Assembly: GCF_001592945.1 (NCBI RefSeq)
Contig: NZ_LRPB01000048.1
Location: 372,001 to 436,000, forward strand
DNA length: 64,000 bases
Source of the DNA: Roseivirga seohaensis
GTDB lineage: Bacteria > Bacteroidota > Bacteroidia > Cytophagales > Cyclobacteriaceae
Direction: 5' to 3'
Each line of letters starts with the position of its first letter. Positions within the stretch are counted from its first letter, which is position 1. Positions 1 to 7,978 of the stretch are shown in pieces. A program made the position numbers and the translations under genes. The notes under the pieces were generated by a model that worked only from the letters and a program-made list of their open reading frames with translations, had not been told where the DNA came from and did not search any database.

Positions 1-107
1 GTAATTGGGTTGTCATCACTCAACGGATCTATTACGAATTTCTTCCTGCGCTTAGAAAAAATTGCTTCTTTCTTAACGATTGGTTTTTCTAAAGTTTCAG
101 TACTCAT
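1..107 (-). CDS. nqrD: Na+-translocating NADH:quinone reductase subunit D, N-terminal fragment
   Basis: Only the first 35 or so codons are in the window; the rest lies beyond the left edge. The reading begins at an ATG on the minus strand (complement of 105-107), preceded by a purine-rich AGAGGAT-like ribosome site. The fragment ends with the conserved cytoplasmic stretch DPLSDDNPIT that precedes the first membrane helix of NqrD. NqrD is one of the integral subunits of the sodium pump that oxidises NADH and reduces quinone. It starts 11 bp after nqrC ends, in the same operon, so nqrE and nqrF are expected further left. Confidence 0.9.
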   Translation of the reverse strand, partial: MSTETLEKPIVKKEAIFSKRRKKFVIDPLSDDNPI

Positions 108-118
108 ATCCTCTTTGT

Positions 119-886
119 TTACTGATTATTCATTGACATGGCATCCGCATTTGCAGAGTGCTTATTAAAGTATGCCTGATAATACCCTAAGTAATTAAGT
201 AACATTGCGTTTACTCCATTTGCTGTCAAGGTTGCTCCGGCCAAACCGTCTACTTTGGTATCATCTAATTTTGATGGTGGATTTCCTTCTCCCTTAATCA
301 TGGTTACAGAAACCAACTCTTGGTTTTCAACAATAGACTTACCTTGGTAACGCTCCTGAACTTCGTCAGTTGTAATTCTGGCTCCTAGTCCTGGAGTTTC
401 TCCTTTGTGTGAGAAAGTCACCCCTTTTATAGTCTCTAAATCTTCGTTCAAGGCCACAAAGCCCCAAATCGCATCCCAAAGACCTGCACCATAAGTAGGT
501 AGAATATAAGCAACTTCACTTCCATTTCTGTATTTGAAAACAGGGTATACTCTTTCTTCTGCTGGTTTTTTGTAATTCTTTTCAATGTTTACATTCTCAG
601 CAACTAAAGGCTCTCCTTTTTCATTGGTAGTTACCAAATTACCTTCATAGTCTGCCACCTCTGAACTGATTACCTCTGCATAACGATCCAAAATTTCTTG
701 TGGCGACATGTCACCTAACTTGGCCTTTTCCGCAGGAATTGCTCCCAGAATCTGTTTCTTAGTATCTAAATCTTGCGCCTTCTTTTGAGTTGGCCCTAAA
801 ACTTGAGAAACCCCAGACAATAACCCTCCTAATACTGCTGTGAGTATTAAAGAGAATACTATAATATATGTATTAGACTGTCGCAC
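119..886 (-). CDS. nqrC: Na+-translocating NADH:quinone reductase subunit C
   Basis: 255 residues, the usual NqrC size. One N-terminal membrane helix (about 6-28) anchors a periplasmic FMN-binding domain. The flavinylation motif is DGLAGATLT near residues 213-221, so Thr219 should carry the covalently bound FMN; the motif is more often SGAT, here AGAT. The protein passes electrons within the NADH-to-quinone sodium pump. The gene overlaps the end of nqrB by 14 bp and is followed by nqrD after 11 bp, so the subunits are cotranscribed and probably translationally coupled. Confidence 0.97.
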   Translation of the reverse strand: MRQSNTYIIVFSLILTAVLGGLLSGVSQVLGPTQKKAQDLDTKKQILGAIPAEKAKLGDMSPQEILDRYAEVISSEVADYEGNLVTTNEKGEPLVAENVNIEKNYKKPAEERVYPVFKYRNGSEVAYILPTYGAGLWDAIWGFVALNEDLETIKGVTFSHKGETPGLGARITTDEVQERYQGKSIVENQELVSVTMIKGEGNPPSKLDDTKVDGLAGATLTANGVNAMLLNYLGYYQAYFNKHSANADAMSMNNQ

Positions 887-2054
887 GTGCTAACCTCCTT
901 TTCTTGTTTGCTTGAATTACATAGAAATCAATTAGCGGGGCAAAAACGTTCATTAATAACACCGCCAACATAATACCTTCTGGGTAAGCTGGGTTTACTA
1001 CCCTAATCAATACACTGAGCATACCAATCAAAATACCGTAAATCCATTTCCCTGTTTCAGTATGGGCTGCCGACACAGGGTCAGTTGCCATAAACACAGC
1101 ACCGAATGCCAAACCACCCATTACCAAATGGTAATGTGCTGGCATATCCATAAAAGGATTGATTCCTGCTGCATTGAATATTGCCCCCATAATAAAGGCT
1201 CCACCGAATACACTTACAATAATTTTCCAACTTCCTACACCTGTAGCGATCAGAATTAGTGCTCCTACTAACACCCATAAGGTGGAAGTTTCACCGATTG
1301 AACCTGGAACTAAGCCCATAAACAGGTTATTAAAACTGAAGGTGTCTCCCAATGCAGAAACTACATTTCCTCCTGCTGTTGAGGTATCATAAGCTACGGC
1401 TAAAGCTGTTGCTCCTGTAAATCCATCTACTGGTGTTTTATCTGCCAGCTGCGTCCAAACCGCACCAGAAATTTGTGATGGGTAAGCAAAATATAAGAAT
1501 GCTCTAGAGGTCATGGCAACGTTCAGAATATTCATTCCTGTTCCTCCAAAGATTTCCTTTCCAACTAAAACACCAAAAACTGTAGCCAATGCTACTTGCC
1601 ATAATGGAATGGTAGCCGGTACAATTAATGGAATTAGCATTCCTGTTACCAAGAAGCCTTCGTTGATAGGGTGTTTTCTAACTACCGCGAAAATAGCCTC
1701 GATAATACCTCCTGCGGCATATGACACCAAAACGATTGGTAATACCCAACGAGCACCAAAAAGGAAGTTTTCTAATGAAAGGAAAGTAGTTGCCTCTCCA
1801 ATCGCAACGTGGTGTTGATACCCCGTGTTAAATATTCCAAAGATCAGACAAGGGATCATGGCAATTACCACGGTCATCATCATTCTCTTCAAATCAATTG
1901 CATCCCTCACTTGCACTCCTTTGTTTTTGGCAGTGCTAGGCGGTGAAAACATAAACGTTTCTCCAGCTTCAAACAGGTAGTAGAACTTTTCAAGTTTACC
2001 TCCCTTTTCGAACATCGGTTTTTGTTTTTCTAATAGGTTGTGTAAAAACTTCAT
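873..2054 (-). CDS. nqrB: Na+-translocating NADH:quinone reductase subunit B
   Basis: 393 residues, a multi-span membrane protein of the RnfD/NqrB family. The N-terminal 55 residues form the cytoplasmic extension typical of NqrB (GETFMFSPPSTA). A flavinylation motif TGATALA at about 213-219 marks Thr216 as the covalent FMN site. NqrB holds the main part of the sodium channel in this complex. It lies 2 bp after nqrA and overlaps nqrC by 14 bp, which is the standard nqrABC order. No truncation or missing motif is apparent. Confidence 0.97.
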   Translation of the reverse strand: MKFLHNLLEKQKPMFEKGGKLEKFYYLFEAGETFMFSPPSTAKNKGVQVRDAIDLKRMMMTVVIAMIPCLIFGIFNTGYQHHVAIGEATTFLSLENFLFGARWVLPIVLVSYAAGGIIEAIFAVVRKHPINEGFLVTGMLIPLIVPATIPLWQVALATVFGVLVGKEIFGGTGMNILNVAMTSRAFLYFAYPSQISGAVWTQLADKTPVDGFTGATALAVAYDTSTAGGNVVSALGDTFSFNNLFMGLVPGSIGETSTLWVLVGALILIATGVGSWKIIVSVFGGAFIMGAIFNAAGINPFMDMPAHYHLVMGGLAFGAVFMATDPVSAAHTETGKWIYGILIGMLSVLIRVVNPAYPEGIMLAVLLMNVFAPLIDFYVIQANKKRRLARATV

Positions 2055-2056
2055 CC

Positions 2057-3424
2057 TTATCCGTTTTGTATCAATTCTATACCCTCTCTTACCATATGTT
2101 GAACGTCATGCTTAGAAACATCAACGAATTCACATAAAGCAAGATCTTCCTCAATTACCTCATAAATACCTAAGGCTTCCATGTTGTCAAAATCTTCAGA
2201 CAAAATGGCCTTCAGTAAAAATGTAGGGTAAATATCCATTGGAGTTACTTTCTCAAAAGTACCTGTTTGAACAAAGGCTCTGTCTTCACCATTGGTGTTA
2301 GAATCGAGTACGTATTCTTTGTCCTTACCATTCAAGAAAGAGAATAAGCCCCATGCTCTGTGGAAGCTCAGCACATCTTTCTTAGGCATAATCCAGCCCA
2401 TGAATTCAGAATGATCTCCCTCAGGAATAACAGTAATGCTATTTGCATAGAAGCTCAAGTAACCGTCTTTCTCTATTTTTTCACCTGTCAAAACGTTGCC
2501 AGAAATATATCTCACATGGTCTTGTTTGACATTTCCTTCAACAAGTTTATTGATGGCTCCTCCGCTGTAGGTTTTATAGTACTGAGGTGTTTTAACCTCT
2601 GAACCACAAACCGCTACTAATCTAGAAGCATCGTATTTTCCTTGGCTAAAAAGCTTTCCGATTTGAGCAACACCATAAGGTGTCACAGTCCACGCAATAT
2701 CACCTTTATTAATAGGATCTAAGTGGTGGATTTGAACTCCCACGTTTCCTGCTGGATGTGGTCCTGAAAACTTATTATGCTCAATACCTTCTACATTGGC
2801 AAATACTTTAGATACTTCTGCATTCAGGTTGTGATTCAAATGAATTTTACCCTCAGTAAATTTCTTAAGAATATTGATTCCTGTTTTAAAAGCATCCTCT
2901 TCACCTTGCAAGGTAAAAGCTATATCAGCAGCCAATGGATGGGTATCGAAAGCCGAAATATGAATCGCCTTAGGGCTATCATTTTCATTGGCCACAACAC
3001 CGAAGGGGCGTTGGATAATGTTTGGCCATACACCAGATTTCATCATCTGAGCTTGAGCTTCTTCTCTGCTCAATCCAGTAATGTCTGATGGGCTGTAGGA
3101 CTGAAACGATTCGTATTCGATCGTTTTATCGGCTAGGATTTTGACTTCGAGGATTTTCCTTTTGGCACCTCTTTTCACTTCGACAATTTCACCACTCACC
3201 GGTGAGCAATACATCACGTTCTCCTGCATCTTGTCGAACAAGATCGGAGTTCCGGCTTTAACGTTGTCGCCCTCGTTAACGAGTAACTTCGGACGCTTCA
3301 TTCCAACAAAGTCGGTGGGTTTAATTGCAAACGTTTCTGGATGAACGGAATCAGCAATTTTATGTGCTGCTTTTCCTGCCAGATTGATGTCAAAGCCCTT
3401 TTTAAGCTTTATAATTTTGGACAT
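2057..3424 (-). CDS. nqrA: Na+-translocating NADH:quinone reductase subunit A
   Basis: 455 residues, the normal length for NqrA, the peripheral cytoplasmic subunit of the sodium-pumping NADH dehydrogenase that binds quinone. The start (MSKIIKLKKGFDINLAGKA) matches the conserved family N-terminus, and a region resembling a biotinyl-lipoyl-like fold follows (KAGTPILFDK). It is the promoter-proximal gene of the operon, with a TAnnTTTG promoter 43-70 bp upstream of the start. Na+-NQR in place of, or next to, complex I is common in marine Bacteroidota. Confidence 0.97.
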   Translation of the reverse strand: MSKIIKLKKGFDINLAGKAAHKIADSVHPETFAIKPTDFVGMKRPKLLVNEGDNVKAGTPILFDKMQENVMYCSPVSGEIVEVKRGAKRKILEVKILADKTIEYESFQSYSPSDITGLSREEAQAQMMKSGVWPNIIQRPFGVVANENDSPKAIHISAFDTHPLAADIAFTLQGEEDAFKTGINILKKFTEGKIHLNHNLNAEVSKVFANVEGIEHNKFSGPHPAGNVGVQIHHLDPINKGDIAWTVTPYGVAQIGKLFSQGKYDASRLVAVCGSEVKTPQYYKTYSGGAINKLVEGNVKQDHVRYISGNVLTGEKIEKDGYLSFYANSITVIPEGDHSEFMGWIMPKKDVLSFHRAWGLFSFLNGKDKEYVLDSNTNGEDRAFVQTGTFEKVTPMDIYPTFLLKAILSEDFDNMEALGIYEVIEEDLALCEFVDVSKHDVQHMVREGIELIQNG

Positions 3425-3466
3425 ACTCTTTTAATTGCGAATCAATAGTTTGATCAAATGTTGGGG

Positions 3467-3494
3467 CAAAAGTAAAATATTTACCGTCAACAAA
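3467..3494 (-). promoter_or_regulatory. Predicted Bacteroidota promoter of the nqr operon
   Basis: On the minus strand a TTTG (complement of 3491-3494) is followed after 16 nt by TACTTTTG (complement of 3467-3474). This matches the phylum's -33/-7 consensus TTTG...TAnnTTTG, although the spacer is slightly shorter than the usual 17-23. Transcription would begin near 3460, giving a leader of about 35 nt before nqrA. Confidence 0.6.
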
Positions 3495-3564
3495 AAGCCT
3501 TTATCTAGCTTTTCGAGGCGCAATTTAGTCCAAAAAAAATGGTATGAAAAGTATTAGTATAGAA

Positions 3565-4458
3565 TTATGCGACTGGTAGTTTCTTAAATGATTTTTCAAT
3601 AAAGCTACTCACCTGTTCCATAAGCCACATTGGAGTAGATGTAGCACCGCAAATCCCAACCCTATCTTCTTCTTTGAACCATGAAAGATCTATTTCTTCC
3701 TCAGACTCAACAAAATAGCTTCGCTCATTTTCCTGCAAACAAACACTGTAAAGCGCTCGCCCGTTCGAGCTTTTCTTTCCGCTAACAAAAATTATTACAT
3801 CTTGGTCTTTTGAGAAATTTTGGAGTTGCGGTTCTCTATTTGATACTTGACGGCAAATACTATCGTTCGCGCTAAAGTCTATCTCTTTAAAATCACCCTT
3901 TGCTTCTTTGATTCTATCTTCAATCATCTGACGGATTCTATAGAAGCCTTTAGTACTTTTTGTGGTTTGGCTATATAAGGTTACCGGACGGTTGAAATCA
4001 ATTTTATCGAGGTCTTTATCTTCCATAATAATTATAGCCTCATTGTTGGTCTGGCCTGTAAGGCCAATCACCTCGGCATGACCTGTTTTTCCATAAATCA
4101 CAATTTGCCCGTTCACATCTTGCATACGGTCATAAGCCATTTTTACGCGGTTCTGAAGTTTGAGCACAACCGGACATGAAGCATCCACCAATTCGATATT
4201 ATTATCCATGGCTAATTGATAAGTTTCTGGTGGCTCACCATGGGCCCTGATCAATACTTTGGCGTTTTTAATGCTTTTTAATTCTTCCCTATCAATAATT
4301 TTCAGGCCTTTGGCATTTAGGCGATCTACCTCCATACCGTTATGAACTATATCGCCAAGGCAATATAATTCACTCTCTTTCATTTCATCTTCCGCCATCT
4401 GGATAGCAAATTCTACCCCAAAACAATAGCCTGAATTTTTATCGATTGTGACTTCCAT
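3565..4458 (-). CDS. ispH: 4-hydroxy-3-methylbut-2-enyl diphosphate reductase
   Basis: 297 residues. IspH catalyses the last step of the MEP pathway, making IPP and DMAPP through a [4Fe-4S] cluster. The three cluster ligands are visible as Cys12 (GYCFGVE), Cys95 (DASCPVV) and Cys202 (DSICRQVSNRE). Substrate-binding motifs AHGEPP (about 72-77) and GKKSSNGRAL are also present. It lies 12 bp downstream of cmk on the same strand, so the two are probably cotranscribed. ispE of the same pathway is at 50.8 kb in this window. Confidence 0.96.
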   Translation of the reverse strand: MEVTIDKNSGYCFGVEFAIQMAEDEMKESELYCLGDIVHNGMEVDRLNAKGLKIIDREELKSIKNAKVLIRAHGEPPETYQLAMDNNIELVDASCPVVLKLQNRVKMAYDRMQDVNGQIVIYGKTGHAEVIGLTGQTNNEAIIIMEDKDLDKIDFNRPVTLYSQTTKSTKGFYRIRQMIEDRIKEAKGDFKEIDFSANDSICRQVSNREPQLQNFSKDQDVIIFVSGKKSSNGRALYSVCLQENERSYFVESEEEIDLSWFKEEDRVGICGATSTPMWLMEQVSSFIEKSFKKLPVA

Positions 4459-4470
4459 ACTAATTGATAT

Positions 4471-5151
4471 CTAGCCTTCTATCTGTTCGTTCGCCAAAGT
4501 TAACACCTTATTCACTTGATCTTCAAATTCCAAATGCGAAGTATCAATTACAATAGCTTCTGGTACTTGAATCAAAGGACTTTCTTTTCTGTTGGAGTCC
4601 TGCAAATCTCGTTCCCTAAAATTCTTCACAATCTCTTCAAGCGATGCTTCCTCTCCTTTTTCTTCTAATTCAGCTTGCCTTCTTTTGGCCCTCGCCTCAT
4701 CACTTGCTTTCATGAAGATTTTGAGTTCTGCATCTGGAAAAACCACCGAAGCGATATCTCTACCATCCATTACTACACCTCTGTATTTGCCCATTTCTTG
4801 TTGTTGGGCTACCATGGCTACTCTTACCGCTTTAATGGCAGCTACAGGGCTCACAAATTCTGAAACATACATTTTGCGAATCTCTTCTTCAACATAGGCT
4901 CCATTCAAAAAAGTTTCGCTTTTACCTGTTTGTGGGTTATGTCTGAAATCAATACTTATCGCTTCAAGAGCGCTCATAACTTGAGCCTCATCCTTAATAT
5001 CTACTTTATTCTGAAGCATATATAAGGTTACCGCCCTGTACATCGCTCCGCTATCTATAAATTTATAGGCCAAACGTTTGGCTACTTCCTTCGCAGTACT
5101 ACTTTTTCCGCAACCTGAGAAACCATCAATGGCAATATTGATCTTCTTCAT
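4471..5151 (-). CDS. cmk: Cytidylate kinase
   Basis: 226 residues, the standard length. Cmk phosphorylates CMP and dCMP to the diphosphates. A P-loop GFSGCGKSS sits at residues 10-18. The CMP-binding region SGAMYRAVTLY follows at about 36-46, and the DGRDIASVVFPDAELKIFM block characteristic of the family is intact. It is the first gene of a two-gene unit with ispH, and an arrangement of cmk with ispH is seen elsewhere in the phylum. Confidence 0.96.
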   Translation of the reverse strand: MKKINIAIDGFSGCGKSSTAKEVAKRLAYKFIDSGAMYRAVTLYMLQNKVDIKDEAQVMSALEAISIDFRHNPQTGKSETFLNGAYVEEEIRKMYVSEFVSPVAAIKAVRVAMVAQQQEMGKYRGVVMDGRDIASVVFPDAELKIFMKASDEARAKRRQAELEEKGEEASLEEIVKNFRERDLQDSNRKESPLIQVPEAIVIDTSHLEFEDQVNKVLTLANEQIEG

Positions 5152-5167
5152 TCAAAATAAATTTCGG

Positions 5168-5175
5168 CAAAGGTA
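5168..5175 (-). promoter_or_regulatory. Predicted -7 element upstream of cmk-ispH
   Basis: The complement reads TACCTTTG, a full match to TAnnTTTG, 17 bp ahead of the cmk start. No convincing -33 TTTG lies at the right distance, so only the -7 part is supported. If used, the leader would be very short (around 12 nt). Confidence 0.45.
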
Positions 5176-5247
5176 AGAAGTTTGATGAAGGGGTATAAAG
5201 AATCAAAACAAGGATTTAAGTTAAATAGAAATAAAACAATTGAAACC

Positions 5248-6183
5248 TCACCCAAACTCTGCCGAATCTGGTAGCCCTTGGACTGTTAAGGAAAAAACAT
5301 CGTTCCGGGCATAATGTCCAATTGGGTCGAAATCGAGCTTACTCTTTATTACTTCATCAATGCTGATTTCAGCGGTAAGTATTCCTTCTTCATCCCACAA
5401 TGGCCCTGCTAAAACCTCACCTGTTGGCGACACAATAACAGAACCTCCACGGCTCATCACTTCTGGCTGGTGATCTAAATCAGCAATTCCAGGCAAATCA
5501 TTAGGATGCATTGACTTGGTCACAAACTGATTGCAGCCCATTACAAAACACCTGCCCTCCAAAGCAATATGCCTTAAGGTATGCTGCCAACTTTCACGGC
5601 TATCGGCTGTGGGTGCCAAATAGAGTTGTACGCCTTTTTGGTACATGGCCGTTCGCGCCAGCGGCATATAATTTTCCCAGCAAATCAACCCTCCCATTTT
5701 GCCCAAAGATGTATTAAAGGTTGAAAGGGTTGAACCATCTCCTTCTCCCCAAACAATACGTTCAGCAGCGGTAGGTTTAAGTTTTCGATGCTTGCCCATG
5801 AGTTCACCCTTTGGGTTAAAATAAAGCATGGTGCAGTACATGGTTCCTGAAACCGTGTCCTTTTCATTCACGCCTATTACCAAAAATAAATTGGCATTTC
5901 TGGCCATTTCACCCAATTGATTAGTTGCTTTACTCGGTACCTCAATGGAGGAGTTCCAGTAACGCAACCAAGTTTCGCGTCCTTCGGTGCTTCTGCTACC
6001 CACCACAGTGCCGAAGCTCAAACCTCGAGGGTAGGCAGAAATAAAAGCTTCTGGAAACAGGGCTAGTTGAGCTCCTTTACTAGCAGACTCGGTAACCAAA
6101 TGAGCCACTTTTGCCAAAGTTTTCTCTAAATCGAAAAGCACGGGTGAGGCTTGAACCACCGCAGCAATGAATTTTGTAGACAT
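5248..6183 (-). CDS. Nitrilase-family C-N hydrolase
   Basis: 311 residues of the nitrilase (branch 1) type. The catalytic triad is visible as Glu45 (FPEAFISAYPRG), Lys134 (HRKLKPT) and Cys168 in GLICWENYMPL. The CWE context is that of true nitrilases, which hydrolyse nitriles to acids and ammonia, rather than that of amidases, but the substrate cannot be read from the sequence. No signal peptide is present, so it is cytoplasmic. It stands alone between cmk and the coiled-coil gene, with no pathway neighbours. Confidence 0.9.
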   Translation of the reverse strand: MSTKFIAAVVQASPVLFDLEKTLAKVAHLVTESASKGAQLALFPEAFISAYPRGLSFGTVVGSRSTEGRETWLRYWNSSIEVPSKATNQLGEMARNANLFLVIGVNEKDTVSGTMYCTMLYFNPKGELMGKHRKLKPTAAERIVWGEGDGSTLSTFNTSLGKMGGLICWENYMPLARTAMYQKGVQLYLAPTADSRESWQHTLRHIALEGRCFVMGCNQFVTKSMHPNDLPGIADLDHQPEVMSRGGSVIVSPTGEVLAGPLWDEEGILTAEISIDEVIKSKLDFDPIGHYARNDVFSLTVQGLPDSAEFG

Positions 6184-6241
6184 GGCTGAAAGTTATAAAA
6201 TTTGAGAATGAAATTACGATTTAAGATATTGGAGGAGTTCA

Positions 6242-6961
6242 CTACCCCACCCTCGTTCTTCTTCTCAACTTCGAAATACGGTCTTTGTAATAAAGTTTAA
6301 GCTCGTCCAGAAATTTCATTGGTTCTGGGTATTCCGTTAGCACCTTGTAGGTGTATTTTCCTTTCACTTCATCAATAATTTTCTCAAGCCTCTCTTTCTC
6401 CTTTTTTAGAAACTCGCCTTTAGACCGTTGATCAACTTTAACTCCGCTGTGTTCTGCAATATTCACCAATGTATTCCCACTAAATATATGAGCATGGTAA
6501 TCCTTCAACGCGATTAAATCTCCAGTTTGATAAATATGAATGAGCTTTGTAGTTACCTCCGTTGCTAAATCCGCTTGCCCTTCATTCATATTGAATTTAT
6601 CGGGATGCACATAAAGCATGGCTTCTCTATATAGTCGTTTTCTTTCCTTTTCATCCACTTCTGAAACATGAACTTTAGTGGCTTTGGGCAAGGGCTTTAA
6701 TGAGGTTGGTGGCGTGTAATTCTTCCCTCTTTGCTTTTGTGCAATTCGCTTTTCCTTCTTCGCTAATTTCTGCTTTTTATAAAGCACGGTTAGTTCTTGA
6801 ACCTCCACCAATTCATTGGACAATTCAGACCTAAGAATAGATTCAAAGGCAAACACTTTTTGTTCTAATACATCTAGCTGTTTTTTCAAAGCATCAACCT
6901 CAGCCTGCAATAGCAGTTCATTTTGGCTATAAGTATTGATTGGGTGATTTTGCTCTGACAT
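6242..6961 (-). CDS. Coiled-coil protein with a J-domain-like HPD motif
   Basis: 239 residues, name unknown. Residues 15-80 are a charged heptad-rich coiled coil. Residues 108-160 resemble the helix II-loop-helix III part of a J domain, with the signature His-Pro-Asp at 119-121 (LYVHPDKFNM) and the basic helix ERKRLYREAM before it. A further helical, lysine-rich segment follows to residue 239. J domains stimulate DnaK-type ATPases through the HPD loop, so a specialised DnaK co-chaperone is a reasonable inference. The HPD lies in mid-protein rather than at the N-terminus. No membrane or secretion signal is seen. Confidence 0.7.
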   Translation of the reverse strand: MSEQNHPINTYSQNELLLQAEVDALKKQLDVLEQKVFAFESILRSELSNELVEVQELTVLYKKQKLAKKEKRIAQKQRGKNYTPPTSLKPLPKATKVHVSEVDEKERKRLYREAMLYVHPDKFNMNEGQADLATEVTTKLIHIYQTGDLIALKDYHAHIFSGNTLVNIAEHSGVKVDQRSKGEFLKKEKERLEKIIDEVKGKYTYKVLTEYPEPMKFLDELKLYYKDRISKLRRRTRVG

Positions 6962-7119
6962 TAGATGTTTTCAAAAACCAAAGTTGAGAAAGTATCTACA
7001 AATAGCCCAATTCATTTATCTCAACTTATTCGTTCGGACTTTCAATAAAGAAAATAATAATTACATTAAATCATTATATTAGCGAATCAACTTTATGTAT
7101 CACCATTAAAAATTAAATC

Positions 7120-7332
7120 ATGCTCTTATTAGGTATGCCTGGAGGGATGGAAATGTTTTTCCTTTTATTCGTTTTAATACCCGTAGTTTTATGGATAACA
7201 GCCTTAGTCGACTGCCTCAAAAGCAACTTTTCAGGAGACAGTAAAATCATTTGGGTTTTGGTCATTATATTCCTACCTGTTTTAGGTTCGATCTTATACT
7301 TCCTCGTTGGACGAAATCAAAAAATAACTTAG
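7120..7332 (+). CDS. Small membrane protein, PLD-nuclease N-terminal (PLDc_N) type
   Basis: 70 residues with two membrane helices (about 9-30 and 43-64). The pattern of a tryptophan-bearing first helix, a short polar loop KSNFSGDSKIIW and a second helix ending LPVLGSILYFLVGR is that of the PLDc_N family, found alone or in front of cardiolipin synthase-like enzymes. Function as a stand-alone protein is unknown. It is followed after 15 bp by the acetyltransferase gene, so the two may be cotranscribed. Confidence 0.75.
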   Translation: MLLLGMPGGMEMFFLLFVLIPVVLWITALVDCLKSNFSGDSKIIWVLVIIFLPVLGSILYFLVGRNQKIT

Positions 7333-7347
7333 CCCCAAACGAATTCA

Positions 7348-7839
7348 ATGCTTCATCTTAGAACAATGTCTGAAAACGATTGGCCCATGGTTGCGAAAAT
7401 CTATGGACAAGGTATTGCAACTGGTCAAGCTACATTTGAAACGGAAATTCCAAGTTGGGAAAAATGGGATAGTTCACATTTAAAAGCTTGTCGTTTTGTG
7501 GCAGAAAAAGAAGGTGAAGTTGTAGGTTGGGCAGCCTTAAGTCCCGTTTCTAGTCGCTGTGTTTACGGAGGCGTTGCTGAAGTAAGCGTTTATGTTTCAA
7601 CAGCACATTTAGGGCAAAAAATTGGAAGTCAGCTTTTAAAACAACTGATATTAACCAGTGAATCCGAAGGGTTTTGGACGCTTCAGGCTGGTATTTTTAG
7701 AGAGAACAAAGCCAGTATTAAACTTCATACTGCTTTAGGCTTTAGAGAAATTGGTTATCGCGAAAAAGTAGGGCAAATGAATGGGGTTTGGAGAGACACC
7801 ATTTTACTTGAGCGTAGAAGTAAACTTTTTCAGCATTAG
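7348..7839 (+). CDS. GNAT family N-acetyltransferase, phosphinothricin/methionine-sulfoximine acetyltransferase-like
   Basis: 163 residues, a complete single GNAT domain. The start LRTMSENDWPMVAKIYGQGI, the substrate region TGQATFET and the WAALSPVSSR strand are typical of the Pat/MddA subgroup, which acetylates phosphinothricin-like amino acids or methionine sulfoximine. The acetyl-CoA loop is at about 88-95 (LGQKIGSQ). Assignment to this subgroup is from remembered motifs; the physiological substrate is unknown. Confidence 0.85.
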   Translation: MLHLRTMSENDWPMVAKIYGQGIATGQATFETEIPSWEKWDSSHLKACRFVAEKEGEVVGWAALSPVSSRCVYGGVAEVSVYVSTAHLGQKIGSQLLKQLILTSESEGFWTLQAGIFRENKASIKLHTALGFREIGYREKVGQMNGVWRDTILLERRSKLFQH

Positions 7840-7978
7840 ATTCAGAAAGTCACAACATCATCCACATTTTTTAACACTCTAATTCATACGAATTCTTACC
7901 CTTCACATCATTCGGATTGGCGACAAAACTAAAACGCCCTATTTTGTCAACACTAACAACCACATCAATTTGAATTTT

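Noticed and set aside
7970-7978. TTG start nine bases ahead of the amidohydrolase fusion
   Set aside because: The ATG at 7979 directly opens a standard signal peptide; the three extra residues bring nothing.
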